Origin: Desulfoplanes sp.
GTDB lineage: Bacteria > Desulfobacterota > Desulfovibrionia > Desulfovibrionales > Desulfomicrobiaceae
Direction: 5' to 3'
DNA: 7,112 nucleotides
Assembly (NCBI GenBank): GCA_028708105.1
Contig: JAQVZR010000090.1
Span: 1 to 7,112, forward strand
Part shown: positions 1 to 5,496 of the stretch, in pieces
How the letters are laid out: every line of letters starts with the position of its first letter
How positions within the stretch are numbered: the stretch's first letter is position 1
Notes under the pieces: generated by a model
What the model was told of the DNA's origin: nothing
What the model saw: only the letters and a program-made list of their open reading frames with translations
Database searches by the model: none
Position numbers and translations under genes: made by a program

Positions 1-242
1 AAAATATCCTTGCGCATCAGGGGTTCACCCCCTGTAAAGATAATCACCGGGTTTCCTGTCTGGGGAAAGGTGTCGATCAGAGCCTTGGCTTCTTCCGTGG
101 AAAGTTCGCCGGGATAGGGCTCTTCATGTGCCTCAGCCCGACAATGTTGACAGGCCAGGTTGCATGAGCGGGTAATTTCCCAGGCGATGAGACGCAAGGG
201 AGGCGTCATGTTGTTTGGGTCAGTGGGATGTTGTGGATGCAT
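1..242 (-). CDS. ahbD: AhbD heme synthase, radical SAM protein (N-terminal 80 codons, cut by window edge)
   Basis: The visible 80 residues begin [11 protein letters not shown] and continue into a radical SAM core. The CxxxCxxC motif that binds the 4Fe-4S cluster is at C27, C31 and C34, followed by the SAM-contacting GGEP at 71-74. In the alternative heme pathway AhbD oxidatively decarboxylates the two propionates of iron-coproporphyrin III to vinyls, giving heme b in the cytoplasm. The assignment rests on the core sequence ([23 protein letters not shown]) and on its position after ahbC and hemB. Other heme-related radical SAM proteins share the motif, so AhbD is inferred partly from context. 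I chose the upstream ATG at 242. A second in-frame ATG at 209 would remove eleven residues, and neither has a good Shine-Dalgarno sequence. The C-terminal part with the auxiliary cluster cysteines is outside the window. A 219-nt spacer separates it from hemB. Confidence 0.85.
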   Translation of the reverse strand, partial: MHPQHPTDPNNMTPPLRLIAWEITRSCNLACQHCRAEAHEEPYPGELSTEEAKALIDTFPQTGNPVIIFTGGEPLMRKDI

Positions 243-461
243 GATTTTTGGTATGGGCAAGAGGTGAACGGACTACGTCTCCGCGGCAGCAAGTGCAGAA
301 ATTTTCGAAGAACAAACTCCTAGGCGATAGTGAGGCTCGGTCTGGATGCGTCGTCATATGCGTGTTCCCTGTGTAATCCGCTGTGCGCAGCTTCTGGTTT
401 TATCGTTTTCTGCAGTCTGGTAAAGAGGCTTAGTAGTGAAAACAGGGCTGGTGTCCTGAGA

Positions 462-1439
462 TTAGGCCATCCAGCGGAGAACATTTTCCGCAAAGTAGGT
501 AATGATCAGATCGGCGCCGGCTCGTTTGATGGAAGTAAGGGATTCCATGACGATTTTTTGTTCATCAATCCAACCCATCTGGGCACCGGCTTTGATCATG
601 CTGTATTCGCCGCTGACCTGATATGCTGCAGTGGGGACGTCAAAGCCATCACGGATACGGCGTAGAACATCCAGGTAGGGAAGGGCTGGTTTGACCATAA
701 GGATATCGGCGCCTTCGTCAAGATCAGCCTGGGCTTCGCACATGGCCTGGCGCAGATTGGCCGGGTCCATCTGGTAGGACTTGCGGTCACCGAAGGCTGG
801 TGCGCTTTCGGCAGCTTCACGGAATGGTCCGTAAAAGGATGAGGCTGATTTGACCGCATAAGACATAATGGGCAGTTCTTCGAAGCCCTTCTTGTCCAGG
901 GCTTCGCGGATAGCCTGAATGCGTCCGTCCATCATATCCGAGGGAGCCACCATATCTGCGCCTGCACGGGCATGGGAAAGGGCTGTTTTGGCCAGATAGT
1001 CCAGGGTGATGTCATTCTGGACGTATTGGTTCTCCAAAATGCCGCAATGGCCATGGGACGTGAATTCACACATGCACACATCGGTGATGACTACAAGCTC
1101 GGGCCAACGGGCCTTGAGCCTGCGCACTGCTTCCTGGACAATGCCGGTATCAGCATAGGCCTGCGATCCTTTGGGATCTTTTTCTTTGGGAATTCCGAAA
1201 AGAATCAGGGCGCGCAATCCAAGGTCGACTGCCTGGGCAACGCGTTCCTGGAGTTTGTTCAGTGAATATTGGGCTTGCCCGGGCATGGATGAAATGGGCT
1301 GGGAAAATTCGGGGTCGTCGGTTTCAACAACAAAGTACGGCTGAATAAGATCTTGGGGCCGGATTTCGGTCTCACGAACGAGATCGCGCAGAGCAGGAGT
1401 ACGGCGAAGACGTCTGCCCCGATAGAATGTGTTGTTCAT
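462..1439 (-). CDS. hemB: Delta-aminolevulinic acid dehydratase (porphobilinogen synthase), zinc type
   Basis: This enzyme condenses two 5-aminolevulinate molecules into porphobilinogen, the first common step of tetrapyrrole synthesis, in the cytoplasm. It is full length at 325 aa, the usual size. Both Schiff-base lysines are present: K197 in the motif YAVKSASSFYGPFR and K250 in MVKPALPYLD. The segment DVCMCEFTSHGHCG (120-133) supplies the three cysteines C122, C124 and C132 of the active-site zinc, so this is a zinc enzyme and not the magnesium/aspartate type. The ATG at 1439 is supported by an AAGGA ribosome binding site (1448-1452) eight bases upstream. It lies between ahbC (82-nt gap holding a hairpin) and ahbD, which places an early step of the pathway together with its two last steps. 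Identity is certain from the motifs. Confidence 0.98.
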   Translation of the reverse strand: MNNTFYRGRRLRRTPALRDLVRETEIRPQDLIQPYFVVETDDPEFSQPISSMPGQAQYSLNKLQERVAQAVDLGLRALILFGIPKEKDPKGSQAYADTGIVQEAVRRLKARWPELVVITDVCMCEFTSHGHCGILENQYVQNDITLDYLAKTALSHARAGADMVAPSDMMDGRIQAIREALDKKGFEELPIMSYAVKSASSFYGPFREAAESAPAFGDRKSYQMDPANLRQAMCEAQADLDEGADILMVKPALPYLDVLRRIRDGFDVPTAAYQVSGEYSMIKAGAQMGWIDEQKIVMESLTSIKRAGADLIITYFAENVLRWMA

Positions 1440-1483
1440 GATTCGTGTCCTTAAAAAAAGGTTCCGAGGTTAAAGGCAGAGAA

Positions 1484-1515
1484 TACTCGGCTGGCCATCA
1501 CAGGGCAGCCGAGTA
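1484..1515 (-). terminator. Hairpin directly after ahbC: weak terminator or mRNA-processing element
   Basis: A perfect 10-bp inverted repeat, TACTCGGCTG (1484-1493) and CAGCCGAGTA (1506-1515), starts 6 nt after the ahbC stop codon. Two more C-G pairs form after one mismatch, leaving a 6-nt loop. The 3' flank on the transcribed strand is TTCTCTGCCTTT, only loosely U-rich, so a strong intrinsic terminator is doubtful. Its place between two genes of one pathway suits partial termination or mRNA stabilisation that would set the ahbC:hemB ratio. The structure is seen directly; the role is inferred. Confidence 0.45.
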
Positions 1516-1521
1516 GGTTTA

Positions 1522-2703
1522 TTACAGGCCGATCTCTTCATCAGTCAGATAACAAGCCGGGTCTGGTGCCCAGACATCATCATAAAAGGCTTCGGCCCGG
1601 GCCCTGAAATTACCGCCGCAGATGGGTAAATACTTACACTTGCAGCATCGGCCGGTGACATATTGTTTTTTGTCTTTGAGTTTGTGCAAAAGTTCGATGT
1701 TTGGATCGTCCCAGATTTCGGAAAAAGGACGTTCCAGAACATTACCGAATATATGGTTACGCCAGAATTGGTCGGCATGGACTTTGCCGTCCCAGGAGAT
1801 GCATCCGATACCGCGGCCGGAGTTGTTCCCTTCATTGAACTGTAAAAGCTCCAGCACTTCTTTGGCGCGTTCGGGATTTTCTTTGAGCAGACGCTGATAC
1901 ACTAGAGGGCCGTCAGCGTGGTTGTCCACAGTGAGAACTTCCTTGGGGTGGCCGGCATCAAAGAGCTCTTTGGTCAGGTCCATGATCTGATTAACTGTCG
2001 CCCTGGTTTGTTCATGATTCTGGTCTTCCTTGATCATGGCCGAACCGCGACCGGAATAGACCAGGTGGTACAGGCACAGACGGGGGACTTCCATCTCTTT
2101 GAGAACCTGGAAAACCTTAGGAATTTCCTGGGCATTTTTGCCGAAAATGGTGAAGCGAAGGCCGACTTTGAGTCCTTCTGCCTGGCAATTTTCCACCCCT
2201 TCCAATGCTTTTTTATAAGCTCCTTTCACTCCCCTGAATTTGTCATGTACTTCTTCGCCGCCATCCAGGGAAATGCCGACATAGGACAGTCCCACCTCTT
2301 TGAGCTCTTTGGCCATCCGTTTGGTGATCAGGGTGCCGTTGGTGGAAATAACTGCGCGCATTCCCTTGGAAACCGCGTAGTTTGCCAGCTCGGGAAGATC
2401 TTTGCGGATGGTGGGTTCACCGCCGGAAAAGAGAATGACCGGCGAACCAAACTGAGCCAGGTCATCGATCATGGCTTTGCCTTGATCTGTATTCATGGGG
2501 TCATCGCCATGGGGATCAATGGCCTGGGCATAGCAATGTTCGCATTTGAGATTGCAGCGCTGGGTCATATTCCAGACTACAACGGGTTTTTTATCCTTGG
2601 AAAACTGGAGCAGGTTGGATGGTAATTGTTTTGAGTCCCGTCCGTAGCGCAGTGCATCGGACGGCTCGATATTTTCACAATACAATTTTGAGATGCCGAT
2701 CAT
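1522..2703 (-). CDS. ahbC: AhbC, 12,18-didecarboxysiroheme deacetylase (radical SAM)
   Basis: AhbC removes the two acetate side chains of 12,18-didecarboxysiroheme by radical chemistry, giving iron-coproporphyrin III, the substrate of AhbD. The 393-aa protein has a radical SAM core near residues 40-250 with the cluster cysteines C50, C54 and C57 (TQRCNLKCEHC) and SGGEP at 93-97. The C-terminal region is SPASM/twitch-like, with cysteines C301, C353, C354, C356, C362 and C384 (GRCCKCKYLPICGGNFRARA), expected to bind an auxiliary 4Fe-4S cluster. The N-terminus MIGISKLYC...EPSDALRYGR is what I recall of Desulfovibrio AhbC. NirJ of the heme d1 pathway is the closest alternative, but no nir genes are visible and hemB is adjacent. 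The ATG at 2703 has GAGG (2709-2712) five bases upstream. A 235-nt gap precedes it, so it probably starts the heme transcript. Confidence 0.93.
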   Translation of the reverse strand: MIGISKLYCENIEPSDALRYGRDSKQLPSNLLQFSKDKKPVVVWNMTQRCNLKCEHCYAQAIDPHGDDPMNTDQGKAMIDDLAQFGSPVILFSGGEPTIRKDLPELANYAVSKGMRAVISTNGTLITKRMAKELKEVGLSYVGISLDGGEEVHDKFRGVKGAYKKALEGVENCQAEGLKVGLRFTIFGKNAQEIPKVFQVLKEMEVPRLCLYHLVYSGRGSAMIKEDQNHEQTRATVNQIMDLTKELFDAGHPKEVLTVDNHADGPLVYQRLLKENPERAKEVLELLQFNEGNNSGRGIGCISWDGKVHADQFWRNHIFGNVLERPFSEIWDDPNIELLHKLKDKKQYVTGRCCKCKYLPICGGNFRARAEAFYDDVWAPDPACYLTDEEIGL

Positions 2704-2723
2704 GGTTGCCTCGTTGTTGTATG

Positions 2724-2769
2724 CCGACGGATTTTGTTGATCCTGACCGTATCCGCAGGTGGCCGTCGG
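2724..2769 (-). promoter_or_regulatory. Possible structured leader of ahbC
   Basis: A 7-bp inverted repeat, CCGACGG (2724-2730) and CCGTCGG (2763-2769), closes a 32-nt loop. Nested inside it is a shorter CCTG/CAGG pair (2742-2745 with 2756-2759). It ends 20 nt before the ahbC start codon and just upstream of its ribosome binding site, where a folded leader could affect translation. No known riboswitch consensus is complete here. The pairing is seen directly; a regulatory role is inferred. Confidence 0.3.
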
Positions 2770-2938
2770 GAAGTTATTTGAACGTGCAGGAAGCTGGAAA
2801 TGCTCTCACGCCTTGGGGAGTGTCGCAAACCTTGTGCACCAGTCTCTAATATGGAGAGCAAAAAAATGAAACCCCCCAGAGAAGAGTGATAAAAGTTAAT
2901 TTTTTCAGTATGTAATGATTGAAAGCCTCGGGTAAAAC

Positions 2939-3274
2939 TTATTGGATGATATTTGTGGGAGGGGGGGCCGAGCGCATGGTCTCCAGAAGCTGATTTTTAG
3001 AGAACATGAGGTTTTTTTTCAGTTCGATTCGTTTGCTCTCAGATAATCGTTTGAATTCTTTCTTTTTCAGCAGATTTTGAAGCTGTATAAGCTCCTGGTG
3101 CAGTTGCGTCACTTTGATGCTCATGTTCGTTTCTTGGGCATGAATTTTTTCCGTCATGCCTGCCAGCTCGAGAATTTCTTCGACCAATGCTTCGAAAGCC
3201 GCAGATGTAAGTTCTTTGGCCTTTTTGCGCCGTTGTGTGAACGATGTCCATTGATTGTGTATAAAACGCCACAT
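2939..3274 (-). CDS. Small basic coiled-coil protein of unknown function
   Basis: I do not recognise this 111-aa protein. It begins MWRFIHNQWTSFTQRRKKAKE, has no signal peptide or membrane segment, and has no cysteine. A central part, roughly residues 40-100, is rich in Leu, Lys, Glu and Gln with hydrophobic spacing typical of a helical coiled coil. It ends in a short proline-containing tail (APPPTNIIQ). The ATG at 3274 has a good ribosome binding site, AGGTGA (3281-3286), six bases or fewer upstream, which supports it over a slightly longer overlapping frame that has no recognisable product. It lies 181 nt after the zinc-ribbon/Yip1 gene and 235 nt before ahbC, so it could be a monocistron or the tail of the former transcript. 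The spacing and codon pattern look like a real gene, but no homologue was checked. Confidence 0.68.
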   Translation of the reverse strand: MWRFIHNQWTSFTQRRKKAKELTSAAFEALVEEILELAGMTEKIHAQETNMSIKVTQLHQELIQLQNLLKKKEFKRLSESKRIELKKNLMFSKNQLLETMRSAPPPTNIIQ

Positions 3275-3321
3275 ACGGACTCACCTGCCTAAGATCTGAG
3301 GGCTATACCTGTTTGTTCGTG

Positions 3322-3343
3322 GATGCATACGGATTTATGCATC
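3322..3343 (-). repeat. 8-bp perfect inverted repeat between the Yip1-domain and coiled-coil genes
   Basis: GATGCATA (3322-3329) and TATGCATC (3336-3343) pair perfectly around the 6-nt loop CGGATT. A further TATGCA occurs at 3355-3360 next to a run of seven A's (T's on the transcribed strand). On the transcribed strand the T-run comes before the hairpin rather than after it, so this is not a standard terminator of the Yip1 gene. A regulatory site upstream of the small coiled-coil gene is possible: the repeat ends 48 nt before its start codon. Confidence 0.35.
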
Positions 3344-3455
3344 TAATCTGGTAGTATGCAAAAAAATACTGTGTCTGTGTCGATTGTTACGATGAGAAGT
3401 CTCTGCCTGGGATACCACGGGTCTCTGGTTGAACCCCTTATGATATCTGATAAAG

Positions 3456-4406
3456 CTATGCATTCCCAATGGATAAGCCGCTGGTGAAAAATAGTGCTCC
3501 CACAAGAACAGTCATGACAAGGACTGGAAGAAGCATAGCCAGGACAACCCGAGAGGTTGTGGTCCTGTGGATGTATTTATATCCAAAAAATGTAGTTGTC
3601 ATGGTCCACAGGGCACCTATAATCGGACCGATAAAAGGGAACAAGGCCAGGACCATGGGGGCACTTCCATATGTTACGGCGCGGAATGTTCCTGCGAATC
3701 CTCGATCCGCCGCCTTGAACAGGAGCAGGCAGAGATGATTGACCCCGACCATGAGGAAAAGCATCACCGTCAGGATAAGGGGATACATGATAAGTATGAA
3801 TGCCGAGCCCATGCCCATCAGGCCCAGCCCGATCTGACTTCCTCCTGAAGCGTTGGTAATCATGGGCACCACCCCGGCCATCTGCCAGAAAAATTGGGCT
3901 AAAGCCTGTACTTCAGCTATAAGCAGATAAAAAATGAGAGGCTTGCCGATACCTGGCTCAAATATCAGCTCACGGAAAAAATGAATGGGGTGGAGCATGA
4001 CCCTTTTGATCGTTTCAAAAAAACCGGGGAAAAATCCAAATCGGCCCAGATTTTCCCAAGGCACACCCTGGGGCGGAGGTAAGGGCCCTGTAGAATCATG
4101 GGCATCCGAAAAGGAGGACGCCGTTTCTTTGGGTTGTGATGAAGGCTGCATGGCCGACAGAGAATCCCAGATGTCATCCTCCACCATCGGCTCCGGAGGG
4201 GTGGAGTGGGGCTTTATCTTGTGGGCGTCGGGGGTACTGGATTTTTGGATCGCCGGGGTCTGGGGCGCGGTATCCGCAGGCTGGGCAATCTCTCTGAACT
4301 GAAACCGATGACCACATTTGGGACAGGTTGCGATCTGGGCGCGAGCTGGTATGTTATGCTCGGAAATTTCTCTGGAAAAAGAACATTTAGGGCAAATAAT
4401 TTTCAT
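3456..4406 (-). CDS. Zinc-ribbon plus Yip1-domain integral membrane protein
   Basis: This 316-aa protein combines three parts. Residues 1-40 form an MJ0042-type zinc ribbon with two CPKC knuckles (C5, C8, C28, C31). Residues about 41-125 are a low-complexity linker rich in Pro, Ser and Thr, presumably disordered. Residues about 130-310 resemble the Yip1 domain, with around five hydrophobic segments near 157-178, 199-230, 240-258, 259-277 and 287-308. There is no signal peptide, so the zinc ribbon should face the cytoplasm. The bacterial function of this architecture is unknown; membrane organisation or trafficking is only suggested by eukaryotic Yip1. The frame is open 33 codons further upstream, to 4505. 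I chose the ATG at 4406 because the zinc ribbon starts immediately and GAGGT (4413-4417) lies six bases upstream. It follows a long non-coding gap and probably has its own promoter. Confidence 0.85.
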   Translation of the reverse strand: MKIICPKCSFSREISEHNIPARAQIATCPKCGHRFQFREIAQPADTAPQTPAIQKSSTPDAHKIKPHSTPPEPMVEDDIWDSLSAMQPSSQPKETASSFSDAHDSTGPLPPPQGVPWENLGRFGFFPGFFETIKRVMLHPIHFFRELIFEPGIGKPLIFYLLIAEVQALAQFFWQMAGVVPMITNASGGSQIGLGLMGMGSAFILIMYPLILTVMLFLMVGVNHLCLLLFKAADRGFAGTFRAVTYGSAPMVLALFPFIGPIIGALWTMTTTFFGYKYIHRTTTSRVVLAMLLPVLVMTVLVGALFFTSGLSIGNA

Positions 4407-4491
4407 TAGATTACCTCGGGACTCGCATCGTGGTTTTTTTGCTGCATAGTGTCCCGTTGAGACACAGGCAGGGTATCCTTTGTATTCCACG

Positions 4492-4565
4492 CCATTGGGA
4501 TGCAATGGATAACGTGTGGGTGGTGAAAGCTTTGACCGGGTAGCGTCTGTGTGCCCGGATTATCC
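4492..4565 (-). promoter_or_regulatory. Possible structured 5' leader of the zinc-ribbon/Yip1 gene
   Basis: Read on the transcribed strand, GGATAA (4565-4560) can pair with TTATCC (4512-4507). This encloses a CCGGG/CCCGG hairpin (4558-4554 with 4540-4536). Right next to it is a second hairpin, CCATTG/CAATGG (4508-4503 with 4497-4492), with a 5-nt loop. The closing stem and the second hairpin share two bases, so they would compete, as alternating folds in leader RNAs do. The block ends 85 nt before the start codon. I recognise no known riboswitch class, and short stems like these can occur by chance. Confidence 0.25.
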
Positions 4566-4592
4566 AGAACGTGGTAATGTCTACCTATAAGT

Positions 4593-4683
4593 GATGTATG
4601 ATGTTGTATATATCAGGGGCAGGTGCAAAAGGGTCCATCTCAATCAGGTAGTATGTGTATACACGTTCTCTTAATCATACATC
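4593..4683. repeat. Pair of inverted 10-mers flanking a 10-bp palindrome
   Basis: GATGTATGAT (4593-4602) is the exact reverse complement of ATCATACATC (4674-4683), 71 nt apart. The self-complementary GTGTATACAC (4655-4664) lies between them. The arms are too far apart for a simple hairpin, so two binding sites of one dimeric regulator in opposite orientation is the simplest reading. The sites lie upstream of the zinc-ribbon/Yip1 gene. Repeats are seen directly; protein binding is inferred. Confidence 0.35.
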
Positions 4684-4709
4684 GTAGAATTGAAAAGAGG
4701 TAAATCAGC

Positions 4710-4752
4710 GTGCACGATCAAACGGGCAGGTTTTGTCCGTTTGATCGTGCAC
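4710..4752. repeat. Long perfect hairpin (16-bp stem, no U-tract)
   Basis: GTGCACGATCAAACGG (4710-4725) and its exact reverse complement (4737-4752) face each other across 11 nt. If transcribed on the plus strand the stem extends by G-U, C-G, A-U and G-U pairs to a 3-nt loop, about 20 bp in all. On the minus strand both wobble pairs become A-C mismatches. Neither flank has a run of T, so it is not a usual intrinsic terminator, even though it lies 208 nt after the dtxR-type gene. It could be part of a small RNA, a dispersed intergenic palindrome or a regulator site. Confidence 0.6.
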
Positions 4753-4959
4753 AACCCTATGCGTATCGTGAGCTTTTACGGTCGCATACCATTTTCATTT
4801 TTTAATGACCGAACAAAGCGGCTGGAAGTCGCTTCTACCTTGAGGGGCAGATCTTCTCTTGATGGTCTCAATACAAAGTAACAATGGTATCACATATGCC
4901 TGTATAGCATATTGGAGGCAGAATCGACGGACTAAAGGAGGAAAGACAATCGGGTAAGG

Positions 4960-5484
4960 CTATTCTTTGTTGCGGAATGATCCAGACGGTGCGGATGAAG
5001 GTACGCATTCAGCAATACAATCTTTGCAATTCCGGCATACCTTGTTGGTTTTACAGAACGTGGTAAATGCCTCGGTCCAGCACCCCTGGGTTCGGGGACA
5101 GGATTTGATGAATTGGATAAAGGCAATCAGACATTCCAGTGTCTGGTCGTCGATATGGTGTTCCATGTGACATGCGGTTGTTCCCGCCCTGTCTGCCGGC
5201 ACATTCAAAAAGGTGTTCAAAAATTCGAAAAGAACTTTGTGCCGATGGACGACCTTGGTCGCAATGCGGAATCCTTCAGAGGTCAGGGTGACGGCCGCGT
5301 AGGGGGTATAGTTGATGAGTCCTTTTTGGGAAAGTGAGTGCAGGGCTCCGGTGACAGAAGCACGCTGAACATCCAATTTGTCAGCAATATCCTTGGCTCT
5401 GGCTTTCTGTTCCGAAGACTCCAGAACGAAGATCGCTTCCAGGTAATCTTCAAGGTTGGGGGAAAGATCTGATAGTTCGGTCAT
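4960..5484 (-). CDS. DtxR/MntR-family metal-dependent transcriptional regulator with cysteine-rich tail
   Basis: This 174-aa protein has an N-terminal winged helix-turn-helix (about 10-70, with the recognition region KLDVQRASVTGALHSL) and the DtxR-type metal-binding and dimerisation domain (about 72-130). H82, C105, E108 and H109 occupy the positions of DtxR His79, Cys102, Glu105 and His106. The Cys points to the iron-sensing DtxR pattern rather than to classical MntR. There is no SH3-like third domain. Instead the last 45 residues carry seven cysteines (C129, C135, C144, C150, C153, C156, C160), including a CxxCxxCxxxC stretch. Family members repress iron or manganese transport genes when metal is bound. 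No feoAB or other transporter is in the window, so its target is unknown. The ATG at 5484 has GAGGG (5494-5498) nine bases upstream, overlapping the tsaB stop codon. The 12-nt gap to tsaB indicates co-transcription. Confidence 0.88.
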   Translation of the reverse strand: MTELSDLSPNLEDYLEAIFVLESSEQKARAKDIADKLDVQRASVTGALHSLSQKGLINYTPYAAVTLTSEGFRIATKVVHRHKVLFEFLNTFLNVPADRAGTTACHMEHHIDDQTLECLIAFIQFIKSCPRTQGCWTEAFTTFCKTNKVCRNCKDCIAECVPSSAPSGSFRNKE

Positions 5485-5496
5485 CTGTATGTGCCC

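Larger units (their letters stand above)
4407..4959. other. 553-nt intergenic region without a convincing gene, rich in inverted repeats
   Basis: No open frame here resembles a protein. The contents noted are as follows. GTGTC/GACAC lies at 4449-4465. CCATTG/CAATGG (4492-4508) sits beside a GGATAA/TTATCC pair (4507-4565) that encloses CCGGG/CCCGG. A 10-bp inverted repeat pairs 4593-4602 with 4674-4683, and the palindrome GTGTATACAC (4655-4664) lies between its arms. The long hairpin is at 4710-4752, followed by TATGCG/CGCATA (4758-4788). An ATATGC/GCATAT dyad lies at 4894-4912. The promoter of the zinc-ribbon/Yip1 gene should be here, but I see no sigma70 pair good enough to mark. The density of dyads suggests regulatory sites or a small RNA. 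Confidence 0.6.

Noticed and set aside
330..665. Plus-strand 111-codon open frame across the hemB end
   Set aside because: It overlaps the certain hemB gene on the other strand and resembles no protein; it is an antisense shadow.
1918..2625. Plus-strand 235-codon open frame inside ahbC
   Set aside because: It is antisense to a clear radical SAM gene whose motifs are all intact. Long antisense frames are common opposite such genes.
2704..2938. Complete cobalamin riboswitch upstream of ahbC
   Set aside because: Only a GTCAGGAT string resembles the B12 box; the other conserved cores of the class could not be found.
4407..4505. Longer N-terminus for the zinc-ribbon/Yip1 protein
   Set aside because: The extra 33 residues precede the zinc ribbon without resembling a domain, and the ribosome binding site at 4413-4417 fits the ATG at 4406.
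4492..4565. Cyclic di-GMP (GEMM) riboswitch, suggested by GGGTAGCG on the plus strand
   Set aside because: The rest of the consensus is missing on both strands and the orientation would not suit any gene here.
4710..4752. Long hairpin as an intrinsic terminator of the rseP-tsaB-dtxR transcript
   Set aside because: No T-run follows the stem on the transcribed strand, and it lies 208 nt after the last stop codon.
4690..4881. Plus-strand 63-codon frame with a TTG start in the intergenic region
   Set aside because: The start is rare, there is no upstream ribosome binding site, the frame runs through a perfect hairpin, and the product is unlike known proteins.
4934..4941. AAAGGAGG on the plus strand, a perfect Shine-Dalgarno-like sequence
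   Set aside because: No start codon lies at a usable distance downstream and the region beyond is the end of the dtxR-type gene on the other strand.
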